A stretch of 21,560 bases of DNA. Source: Fusobacterium sp. Its GTDB lineage: Bacteria > Fusobacteriota > Fusobacteriia > Fusobacteriales > Fusobacteriaceae. The stretch covers positions 1 through 21,560 of the forward strand of contig JAHHTB010000012.1 in assembly GCA_020024855.1 (NCBI GenBank). The letters are read 5' to 3'. The position numbers and the translations under genes were made by a program. Shown here piece by piece: positions 14,966 through 21,560 of the stretch (position 1 is the first letter of the stretch; every line of letters starts with the position of its first letter). The notes under the pieces are model-generated. The model worked only from the letters and a program-made list of their open reading frames with translations. It searched no databases and was not told where the DNA came from.

Positions 14966-15502
14966 TTACTTAGTTTCTTCTTTAGAAATTTCTTTTTTTT
15001 CTTCACTTTCTTTTTTATCTATTTCAGGAAAATGTTTTTTTAGTTCATCATTTAGTTTATATTTTTCCACAAGAGAATTCATATATTTTATTTTTTCTTC
15101 TTCTCTTTTTTGAATTAACATCTGTTCTTTTATTTGTGGAAGTATTACTGTTATATCTGCATTTGTAAATTTATCTGCATTATTTTGATAAACTTGTAAT
15201 ACTTCCATATCATCTATATTTGTTGTTGCCATAGCTTTTTTATTTAAGAAATACTCTATTTCAACATTCTCTTTAATATCTTCTAATTCTTTCTTTTCTT
15301 CTTCAGTGTATTTTTCGTTTTGCATTTCCTTTAATACTGCTTTTCTCACAAGAATTTGTGCCCCTATATTTGAATTATTTTCTGCATCTTTTACATCTTG
15401 CTCTGTAAGAACTATATTAGTATTATTATCTGCTAAAGTTTTACTTTCACATCCTCCCAGAATAAAAGCAAACATTGATAATAGTATTAAACTTTTTTTC
15501 AT
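14966..15502 (-). CDS. Lipoprotein resembling a SurA/PrsA N-terminal chaperone domain
   Basis: 178 residues. The signal peptide MKKSLILLSMFAFILGGC has a lipobox LGGC with the lipidated Cys at position 18. The mature part is charged and helical: LTEQDVKDAENNSNIGAQILVRK, then EMQNEKYTEEEKKELED and IEYFLNKKAM, ending in a Lys/Glu-rich tail. This order resembles the SurA_N-type chaperone arm of PrsA/SurA-like folding factors, but no parvulin PPIase domain follows; parvulin-bearing relatives are about 280-430 residues. It is probably periplasmic, anchored to a membrane. The resemblance is by eye and modest; it could be an unrelated helical lipoprotein. AGGAGG lies 7-8 nt before the ATG. It has its own promoter and terminator. 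Confidence 0.8.
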   Translation of the reverse strand: MKKSLILLSMFAFILGGCESKTLADNNTNIVLTEQDVKDAENNSNIGAQILVRKAVLKEMQNEKYTEEEKKELEDIKENVEIEYFLNKKAMATTNIDDMEVLQVYQNNADKFTNADITVILPQIKEQMLIQKREEEKIKYMNSLVEKYKLNDELKKHFPEIDKKESEEKKEISKEETK

Positions 15503-15539
15503 TACTTTTTCCTCCTATTACTTTTCCTAAATATCACCT

Positions 15540-15568
15540 ATTTTAATATTTTATAATTTTTTTGTCTA
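15540..15568 (-). promoter_or_regulatory. Putative promoter of the lipoprotein gene
   Basis: TAGACA (15563-15568), a 17-bp spacer, TAAAAT (15540-15545). It lies just past the purA terminator and about 37 bp before the ATG. Confidence 0.65.
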
Positions 15569-15580
15569 CATTTTTTATAT

Positions 15581-15612
15581 AAAAAAACTGTTGCTCTCTA
15601 AATTAGCAACAG
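15581..15612 (-). terminator. Intrinsic terminator after purA
   Basis: CTGTTGCT (15612-15605), a 9-nt loop, AGCAACAG (15595-15588), then seven T (15587-15581) on the minus strand. It starts 19 bp after the purA stop and closes the ymdB-to-purA unit. Confidence 0.92.
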
Positions 15613-15630
15613 CTTCTTTTCTTTGGTTAA

Positions 15631-16908
15631 CTAAATTTCTCTTATATGGATATTTTGACTTCTATCTGGTCCTACAGATACAACTGAAATTTGACATCCA
15701 ATAATCTCTTCAATTCTTTTTAAATATTTTTTACAGTTTTCTGGTAAATCTTCATAGTTTTTAACCTGAGTTATATCTTCATCCCAACCTGGAAGTTCCT
15801 CATAAACAGGTTTAGCTTTTGCAAGCATCTCTGTATCAGCTGGCATTGACTCATAAATTTTTCCGTCAATTTCATAAGCTGTACATATTTTTAAAGTTCC
15901 TAGTCCACTTAAAACATCTATTTTAGTTATAACTATATCTGTTAATCCATTTATCATAGTTGCATATTTTCCAACTACAAGGTCAAGCCAACCACATCTT
16001 CTTGGTCTTCCTGTTACAGCACCAAATTCTCCACCAATTTGTCTTACTTTCTCTCCAAACTCTCCAAGAAGTTCTGTAACAAATGGTCCTTCTCCAACTC
16101 TTGTTGTGTAAGCTTTCATTACTCCTATTCCCTTATCTATTTTTCTAGGAGAAACTCCTGCTCCTGTTGTAACTCCTCCAGTTGTTGGAGATGATGAAGT
16201 AACATATGGATATGTTCCATAGTTTATATCAAGCATCATAGCTTGAGCTCCCTCAAAAAGAACAAGTTTATTTTCATCAAGAGCTTTATTTACTATTGGA
16301 ATAGTATCAACAATTCTATGTCTTATCTTATTAGCATATTCTGTGTAATCTGCAAGTATTTTTTCATAACTTAAAGGTTCTGCACCATAAATTTTAGTTA
16401 TAATTTCATTCTTTTCTTCTAAATTATATTTTAATTTTCTTGCAAACTTATCCATATCAAGAAGGTCTACCATTCTTATACCATCTCTTGAAATTTTATC
16501 AGAATAACAAGGTCCTATTCCTCTTTTTGTTGTTCCTATTTTTTTATCTCCTGCATTTGCCTCTTTTAATTCATCAAGTTTTACATGATAAGGCATTATA
16601 AGATGAGCTCTATCACTTATTATTACATGATCTGTTTTTGCTCCTCTTGTTTCTAATGATGCAAGTTCATCTAATAAAACTTTTGGATCAACTACAACTC
16701 CAGGTCCAATTATACAACAACCACCATGAAGCACTCCAGAAGGTAAAAGTTTTAATATAAACTTCTCTCCATTTACAACAACTGTGTGCCCTGCATTATT
16801 ACCACCTTGAAATCTTACAACATAGTCTGCTCTATCAGCTAGTACATCTATTATCTTACCTTTTCCCTCGTCTCCCCATTGAGTTCCTACTACTACATAT
16901 CCTGCCAT
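15631..16908 (-). CDS. purA: Adenylosuccinate synthetase
   Basis: 425 residues, normal length. GTP-dependent joining of IMP and aspartate, the first committed step to AMP. The N-terminal VVGTQWGDEGKGKIID is the family signature, followed by GGNNAGHTVVV, IGTTKRGIGPCYSDK, the active-site region TSSSPTTGG, and the C-terminal ending SVGPDRSQNIHIREI. TAGGAGG lies about 8 nt before the ATG. It is 48 bp after trmB with no terminator between them, so it is probably the last gene of a long unit, although a weak internal promoter in that gap cannot be excluded. Confidence 0.98.
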   Translation of the reverse strand: MAGYVVVGTQWGDEGKGKIIDVLADRADYVVRFQGGNNAGHTVVVNGEKFILKLLPSGVLHGGCCIIGPGVVVDPKVLLDELASLETRGAKTDHVIISDRAHLIMPYHVKLDELKEANAGDKKIGTTKRGIGPCYSDKISRDGIRMVDLLDMDKFARKLKYNLEEKNEIITKIYGAEPLSYEKILADYTEYANKIRHRIVDTIPIVNKALDENKLVLFEGAQAMMLDINYGTYPYVTSSSPTTGGVTTGAGVSPRKIDKGIGVMKAYTTRVGEGPFVTELLGEFGEKVRQIGGEFGAVTGRPRRCGWLDLVVGKYATMINGLTDIVITKIDVLSGLGTLKICTAYEIDGKIYESMPADTEMLAKAKPVYEELPGWDEDITQVKNYEDLPENCKKYLKRIEEIIGCQISVVSVGPDRSQNIHIREI

Positions 16909-16956
16909 GTTTTTTCCTCCTAAAAAATTTAATCTATATGAAATATATAGAAAAAT

Positions 16957-17676
16957 CTACTTTATCTTTTCAATTTCTATATAATTAATATTTTTCTGGA
17001 ATTTATTAAGAAATAACTGTTCAAACTCTGTAAGCACATTATCCTCAGCTTTTTCACTGTTATGTAAATCAGGAGTATGATACACCAGCTTATAATTTTC
17101 TAAATTTCCGCTTAATTGTACCACATCTTCATAGTATTTGTCATGGTCTGTTTTGAAAAATAATTTCCCACCTACTTTTAACACCTTATCTAGACTAGAG
17201 AAAAGACTTTCTTGAATAATTCTATTTTTTTCATTTCCCTCCCAAGGATCTGGGAAATTAATATACATTCCAGAAATTTCACCTTCAGCTAAAAATTCTG
17301 AAAGTTCTTCTCCAAATCTTCTCATAAATAGTACATTTGAAAGGTTTAAATTCTTAGATTTTCTAGCTGATGAGTGTAGTCTTTTAAATCTAAGCTCAAG
17401 AGCCATATGGTTTCTATCTTTATATTTTTGACACATTCCAAGAGCAAAGTTTCCACTTCCTGAACCTATCTCCACATATATAGGGTTATCATTTTTAAAA
17501 TAATCTTTCCATCTTCCTTTGTACGAATCCATAACCTCTTTATCGTACATTATATATTCAGGAAACTCCTTTAATCTATACATATATGGATTATATGCTT
17601 TCTTAGGATTTTTAAAAAAGTGTCTCCAGAAATCATCATTTTCATCTAATTTTATCATTAAGTTTAAATCCTCCAT
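16957..17676 (-). CDS. trmB: tRNA (guanine-N7-)-methyltransferase
   Basis: 239 residues. SAM-dependent m7G46 formation in the tRNA variable loop. SAM-binding motif VEIGSGSGNFALG (68-80), catalytic-region motif NFPDPW (139-144), and a C-terminal TEFEQLF, equivalent to the TxYE motif. The usual basic stretch after PDPW (PKKRH) is replaced here by EGNEKNR. The first ATG directly follows the waaA stop but has little Shine-Dalgarno sequence of its own. An alternative ATG at 17658 (MIKLDENDD) has GGAGG 11 nt upstream, so the true protein may be 233 residues. It is coupled to waaA by zero spacing. Confidence 0.94.
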   Translation of the reverse strand: MEDLNLMIKLDENDDFWRHFFKNPKKAYNPYMYRLKEFPEYIMYDKEVMDSYKGRWKDYFKNDNPIYVEIGSGSGNFALGMCQKYKDRNHMALELRFKRLHSSARKSKNLNLSNVLFMRRFGEELSEFLAEGEISGMYINFPDPWEGNEKNRIIQESLFSSLDKVLKVGGKLFFKTDHDKYYEDVVQLSGNLENYKLVYHTPDLHNSEKAEDNVLTEFEQLFLNKFQKNINYIEIEKIK

Positions 17677-18909
17677 CTACTTTATTATCTTATTTATTTC
17701 TGTCATTATTTTTTGTGTTGCATTTTTATTAGCATCAAAAAAGTTTTCTATCTCTTCATTTTTCACATGCCCATTATCTATTTCTTTTATAGATACTGCC
17801 ATATCTTCTGAGTTATCAACTTTAAATCCTATTCCTCTTTTTAAAATTTCCTCAGCTATATCCTTTACATTTTGAAGATATTTTCCAAAAATAGGAGTTT
17901 TTCTATAAAATAGTGGCTCTAAAAGACTATGTCCACCTATATTTACTAAAGTTCCACCTACAAAAGTCACATCACTTATTGAATAAAATTTTCTTAATAC
18001 TCCCATTTTATCAACAATAACTACATCTGACTTCTTAGCTTTTCCCTCTAAAAATTTACTATATTTTGAATAACTTAAATTTTTCTTACTTATTAATTCT
18101 TCTATTTTAGGTATTCTATCTAGATGTCTTGGAACAATTACAAGCATATAATTATCTAAATGCTTAAAAGCATCTAAAATAATTTCATCTTCCCCTGTCC
18201 TTGTACTTCCAGCTACAAATATTTTTCTTCCCTCTGATACAATAATACTTTTTAATTCCTCTTTTTCCTCTAAAGAATAATTTTGAAGTTCTATATCAAA
18301 TTTAAGATTACCAACAACACTAACACTTTCTTTATTAGCACCTATTGCAATTATTCTTTCTTTATCAATATCAGTTTGCATAAAATAGTTGTCTATTCTC
18401 TCAAGGGTTCTTTTTAAAATTTTTCTAAATTTTAAATATCTTCCAAAACTTTTATCAGATATTCTTCCGTTTACAAGAATTATTTTCGCCTTTTTAGAAA
18501 CAAGCTTTATAAGGTTTGGCCATATTTCTGTTTCTATTAAAATAAGAAGTTTTAAATCTATTTTTTTTAAGATTTTTTTCAACTCTTTTTTACAATCTAA
18601 AGGAAAATAAATAAGTTTTATTCTCTCTTCCTTTGAATATTTATTCTGTGCATTTTCATATCCTGTATCTGTGAAAATACTTATTAAAATATTTTCATCT
18701 CTTTCAAGAAGCATCTTTTTTATAAGTGCATCTGAAAGGTTTATCTCCCCAACTGATGAACAATGAAGCCATATATATGGTTTTTCAGATTTTAAAAAGC
18801 TAAAATCTTGTTCTAATCTTTTTTCTATAAATCTTCTTTTTTTAGGGCTTAGTATCATCACTATTTTTAAAGGGATATACATAAGGATTCTGAGCAAATT
18901 ATAAATCAT
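17677..18909 (-). CDS. waaA: 3-deoxy-D-manno-octulosonic acid (KDO) transferase
   Basis: 410 residues. An inner-membrane GT-B enzyme (family GT30) that adds KDO to lipid A precursor. An N-terminal hydrophobic segment (about 1-20) anchors it. WLHCSSVGEINLSD (47-60) carries the GE pair around the catalytic Glu. TETEIWPN-like text reads IETEIWPNLI, then NGRISDKSF and VVGNLKFD. The C-terminal domain has IVPRHLDRIPKIEEL and the donor-binding FVGGTLVNIGGHSLLEPLFYRKTP. Its presence implies an LPS-bearing outer membrane. It begins 1 nt after the cmk stop and ends directly before trmB, so it is translationally coupled on both sides. Confidence 0.96.
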   Translation of the reverse strand: MIYNLLRILMYIPLKIVMILSPKKRRFIEKRLEQDFSFLKSEKPYIWLHCSSVGEINLSDALIKKMLLERDENILISIFTDTGYENAQNKYSKEERIKLIYFPLDCKKELKKILKKIDLKLLILIETEIWPNLIKLVSKKAKIILVNGRISDKSFGRYLKFRKILKRTLERIDNYFMQTDIDKERIIAIGANKESVSVVGNLKFDIELQNYSLEEKEELKSIIVSEGRKIFVAGSTRTGEDEIILDAFKHLDNYMLVIVPRHLDRIPKIEELISKKNLSYSKYSKFLEGKAKKSDVVIVDKMGVLRKFYSISDVTFVGGTLVNIGGHSLLEPLFYRKTPIFGKYLQNVKDIAEEILKRGIGFKVDNSEDMAVSIKEIDNGHVKNEEIENFFDANKNATQKIMTEINKIIK

Positions 18910-18910
18910 T

Positions 18911-19573
18911 TTATTCTCCTACTTTTTCTTTTACAAGTCTACTTATCTCGTTTGTAACTTCTTCTATTGTCATAAAGCTTGTATCTATTTCAATAGCATC
19001 TTCTGCCTTTTTAAGTGGGCTTTCTTTTCTCGTAGAATCTATCATATCTCTTTCTTTTATATTAGCAAGAACTGCCTCAAAATTTTCCTCTACACCTTTT
19101 TCCTCATACTCTTTCATTCTTCTTTTTGCTCTTTCTTCTGGAGAAGCCACAAGGAATATTTTTAAAGAAGCATCAGGAAATACAACTGTTCCTATATCTC
19201 TACCATCAAGAACAACATTTTTTCCCTTACTTATCTCTCTTTGAAGTTCTACTAATTTTTCTCTTACAACTTTAATTCTTGCTACAAATGAAACAAGTCC
19301 ACTTACTCTTGGTGTTCTTATCTCTTTTGAAACATCTCTTCCATTTAAAATAAATCTATCCTTTTCAATATCCATTTGAATTTGCTTAAGGTTTAACTTT
19401 ACTTCTAAGTCATTATCAAGGTCCACATTGTTTTCAAAAAAATAAAGAGCTACCATTCTATACATTGCCCCTGTATCTAGATATGTAAGATTATTTTTCT
19501 CTGCAAGTATTTTTGCTATTGTACTTTTTCCACTTCCTGCTGGTCCATCTATTGCCATTATAAAGTTTTTCAT
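18911..19573 (-). CDS. cmk: Cytidylate (CMP/dCMP) kinase
   Basis: 220 residues. Phosphorylates CMP and dCMP with ATP. Walker A GPAGSGKST at 10-18, then YLDTGAMYR, LNGRDVSKEIRTPRVS, VVLDGRDIGTVVFPDA, the lid region VASPEERAKRRMKE, and RKESPLKKAEDAIEIDTS near the C-terminus, which is the complete family pattern. It lies 24 bp after prmA and 1 nt before waaA. In many bacteria cmk precedes rpsA; here the next gene is waaA. CMP-KDO synthesis gives a loose metabolic link to waaA (inference). Confidence 0.97.
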   Translation of the reverse strand: MKNFIMAIDGPAGSGKSTIAKILAEKNNLTYLDTGAMYRMVALYFFENNVDLDNDLEVKLNLKQIQMDIEKDRFILNGRDVSKEIRTPRVSGLVSFVARIKVVREKLVELQREISKGKNVVLDGRDIGTVVFPDASLKIFLVASPEERAKRRMKEYEEKGVEENFEAVLANIKERDMIDSTRKESPLKKAEDAIEIDTSFMTIEEVTNEISRLVKEKVGE

Positions 19574-19597
19574 AGTCTATTCCCCCTCTTAGCTTAA

Positions 19598-20527
19598 TTA
19601 TGCTTTCATTAATATTGCTCTCCACTCTTTATCTGCTTTTACCTCAAGAATTTCAAGTCCTACATTTTCTATTTCTCTTTTCATTTCTTCAAGTTTGTCC
19701 TCTATTATACCTGAGAAAATTACAAGTCCATCTTTTTTTACAACTCTTGAAATATCTTTTAATAATATTAGAAGAACATCTGCAAGAATATTTGCTACAA
19801 CAACATCAAATTTTTCATCTTTAACTACTGTTACAAGGTCTCCTGCATAAGCCTTAGCTTTTGTATTATCAACCTTATTAAGTTCAAGGTTTTCTTGAGC
19901 AACTTCAACAGCCGTTGCATCTATATCAGTTCCTACTATCTTTCCTGCTCCAAGTTTTTCAGCAGCAACCATAAGTATTCCTGAACCTGTTCCAACATCT
20001 ATTACTGTATTTCCCTCTTTTATATTTTCTTCCATAAGTTTTATACAAAGAGAAGTAGTTGGGTGAGTTCCTGTTCCAAAAGCTCTACCTGGGTCTATCT
20101 CTATTACAAGCTCATCTTCTAGAGGTTCGTATTCTCTCCATGTTGGTTTTACAACAAATCTTTCACTTATCTTTTGAGTATAGAAATATTTTTTCCAACT
20201 GTTTTGATAATCTTCCTCTTCATAATCATAAAAATCTATTGTATATACTATATCTTCTCTTTCTGAAAATTTTTCTTCAAATCTATTTACTATAGCTTGT
20301 TTTCTTCTTTCAGCATATATATTCATTGGAAAATATGCTGATACTGAATGGTCTACCATAAGAAAGTCTTTTTCATTTTTATAATAATCAAGAGAATTTT
20401 TATGTGTCATAGGTTCTTCTATTTTTAATCCTGTTGCACCAAAATCATAAAAAATATCCCCTATCTCTTTTTTTGATTTTTCTATATCATCACTTTCAAA
20501 AATTACTTTTATTTCCATTACTTTCAT
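19598..20527 (-). CDS. prmA: Ribosomal protein L11 methyltransferase
   Basis: 309 residues, close to the E. coli PrmA length. An N-terminal substrate-recognition ferredoxin-like domain (about 1-90), a linker, then the SAM domain: DPGRAFGTGTHPTT (145-158), VIDVGTGSGILMVAAEKLGA (175-194), GTDIDATAVEVAQENL, and VVANILADVLL as the NPPY-equivalent motif. It probably trimethylates L11. GAGGTGA 7 nt before the ATG at 20527 supports this start over the ATG three codons later. It lies 14 bp after the phosphodiesterase gene. Confidence 0.96.
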   Translation of the reverse strand: MKVMEIKVIFESDDIEKSKKEIGDIFYDFGATGLKIEEPMTHKNSLDYYKNEKDFLMVDHSVSAYFPMNIYAERRKQAIVNRFEEKFSEREDIVYTIDFYDYEEEDYQNSWKKYFYTQKISERFVVKPTWREYEPLEDELVIEIDPGRAFGTGTHPTTSLCIKLMEENIKEGNTVIDVGTGSGILMVAAEKLGAGKIVGTDIDATAVEVAQENLELNKVDNTKAKAYAGDLVTVVKDEKFDVVVANILADVLLILLKDISRVVKKDGLVIFSGIIEDKLEEMKREIENVGLEILEVKADKEWRAILMKA

Positions 20528-20541
20528 TAAAAGTTCACCTC

Positions 20542-21336
20542 TTATAATATTTCTATCTGTTGTAAAGACATATTTATTCTCTCTATACTTTCACATTCAC
20601 CAGTCTCTTCATCTATAACAACTGAAAGTCCATTAAGTCTTTCATTTCCTTCTGCCACTTCAAATCTTTGTGGAAGTGCTGTAATAAATTTTGGAATAAT
20701 TACATCTGCACTCATTCCTATAATTCCATTATCTGAACCTGTCATTCCTACATCTGAAATATATCCTGTTCCCTCAAGAAATATTTTTTCATCTGCTGTT
20801 TGAATATGAGTGTGAGTTCCATATACAAGAGAAACTTTTCCATCAAGATATCTTCCTAGAGCAATTTTCTCTGATGTTGCTTCTGCATGGAAATCAACTA
20901 TTATTACTTTACACTCTCTTCTCATGTCTTCTATAATCTCTGCTATTCTTGTAAAAGGACAATCAATAGGTGGCATAAATACCCTTCCTTGAGCTGATAT
21001 TACACCAACTTTTACTCCTTTTCTACTTTCAACTATTGTATATCCTTTTCCAGGAGTTGTCCCTTTTGGATAATTAATTGGTCTAAGAATTCTATCTGAA
21101 CCTTCTAAATATGTATAGATTTCTTTTTTATCCCAAATATGATTTCCACTTGTTATAACATCTATTTTCTCATCAAAAAATTCATCTGCTATCTTTGTTG
21201 TTATTCCAAATCCACCAGCAGCATTTTCTCCATTTACTACTATAAAATCATATTTATCTCTCATCTTTGTAAGATAAGCATATAATGTTTTTCTTCCAGG
21301 ATTTCCAACCACATCTCCTACTATTAATACTTTCAT
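20542..21336 (-). CDS. YmdB-family metallophosphoesterase
   Basis: 264 residues, the family length (TIGR00282). Di-metal calcineurin-like phosphoesterase; B. subtilis YmdB hydrolyses 2',3'-cyclic nucleotides and affects biofilm and sporulation decisions. Metal ligands in the expected places: D8 (GDVVGNPG), E37 and N38 (NGENAAGG), N65 and H66 (SGNHIWDKKE), H150 (DFHAEATSEK), H175 and H177 (YGTHTHIQT). GAGAG is only a modest RBS before the ATG. It is the first gene of the unit running to purA. The off-window gene upstream ends in a terminator, so the promoter must lie in 21337-21510. Confidence 0.94.
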   Translation of the reverse strand: MKVLIVGDVVGNPGRKTLYAYLTKMRDKYDFIVVNGENAAGGFGITTKIADEFFDEKIDVITSGNHIWDKKEIYTYLEGSDRILRPINYPKGTTPGKGYTIVESRKGVKVGVISAQGRVFMPPIDCPFTRIAEIIEDMRRECKVIIVDFHAEATSEKIALGRYLDGKVSLVYGTHTHIQTADEKIFLEGTGYISDVGMTGSDNGIIGMSADVIIPKFITALPQRFEVAEGNERLNGLSVVIDEETGECESIERINMSLQQIEIL

Positions 21337-21452
21337 AAAACTCTCTCTTTCTATCTCTATTTATATATTTTGTAAATTTATTACCCAACCCTATTTTCTT
21401 AGTATTTATTTCCACATGATTACATAAAAAATAAAACTTTAGAGCCTTAACA

Positions 21453-21458
21453 ATTATA
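21453..21458 (-). promoter_or_regulatory. Putative -10 box of the ymdB-prmA-cmk-waaA-trmB-purA unit
   Basis: TATAAT on the minus strand. The hexamer 17 bp upstream is TTTTAT, a weak -35. If used, the 5' leader would be about 110 nt. I find no riboswitch motif or strong hairpin in that leader. Confidence 0.4.
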
Positions 21459-21510
21459 TCATTTTTTCCATTAAAATAAAAGTTACATATAAATCTAAAA
21501 TTTATTTTTT

Positions 21511-21544
21511 CAAAATAAAACGGTATGGACTTTTCCATACCGTT
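21511..21544 (-). terminator. Intrinsic terminator of an off-window upstream gene
   Basis: AACGGTATGG (21544-21535), a 6-nt loop, CCATACCGTT (21528-21519), then TTATTTT on the minus strand. It belongs to a gene that ends beyond the right edge of the window. Confidence 0.88.
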
Positions 21545-21560
21545 CTTATCTGCTTTCACA

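Noticed and set aside
17519..17875. 118-residue hydrophobic plus-strand frame across trmB and waaA
   Set aside because: It overlaps two solid genes antisense. Its apparent membrane-like composition comes from the reverse complement of Lys/Glu-rich codons.
21254..21559. 101-residue open frame on the minus strand at the right edge
   Set aside because: It runs through the terminator hairpin at 21519-21544, overlaps the start of the YmdB-like gene by 83 bp, has no ribosome binding site I can see, and resembles no family.

Overview
The window is very AT-rich, and every gene I can support lies on the minus strand. The gene set fits a Gram-negative anaerobe with clostridial-like core genes, most likely Fusobacteriota (a Fusobacterium or close relative). 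It combines a KDO transferase (waaA, LPS synthesis) and a lipobox lipoprotein with a clostridial-type 1037-residue IleRS, ylxM-ffh-rpsP, and strong AGGAG ribosome binding sites. The phylum is an inference from gene content and composition.

Layout in the direction of transcription (high to low coordinates). (1) 21560-21511: terminator of an off-window gene. (2) 21336-15631: a probable six-gene unit ymdB-like phosphodiesterase, prmA, cmk, waaA, trmB, purA, closed by a terminator at about 15600. (3) 15502-14966: a small lipoprotein with its own promoter and terminator. (4) 14675-13509: an iron-dependent alcohol dehydrogenase with an elaborate control region (consensus promoter, palindrome at the start site, three 14-bp sites spaced exactly 20 bp apart) and a terminator. 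(5) 13411-11028: FeS/flavin NAD(P) oxidoreductase, two small unknown proteins, NAD kinase, terminator. (6) 10895-10221: Nudix hydrolase. (7) 10156-8148: ylxM-ffh-rpsP from a consensus promoter. (8) 8106-4728: ileS behind its own promoter and a leader. (9) 4607-35: tex and a large sensor-kinase-like protein with no recognisable phosphoacceptor histidine.

The most notable signal is in the 306-bp gap before ileS. A promoter, a good Shine-Dalgarno and a 14-codon leader peptide MRLNTIIIISSIIR (six Ile, all ATA) are followed by a hairpin that pairs the Ile codons with the segment just after the leader stop, and then by a GC-stem/U-tract terminator about 50 nt before the ileS ATG. This is the architecture of ribosome-mediated transcription attenuation by isoleucyl-tRNA supply, used here for the aminoacyl-tRNA synthetase itself where Firmicutes would normally have a T-box. 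I see no T-box motif.

Most of the window is core housekeeping (tRNA charging and modification, ribosome and SRP biogenesis, nucleotide synthesis, LPS core). The novelty lies in control DNA (ileS leader, alcohol dehydrogenase operators) and in the pseudokinase-like sensor. I see no tRNA, rRNA, CRISPR array, insertion sequence or phage gene.
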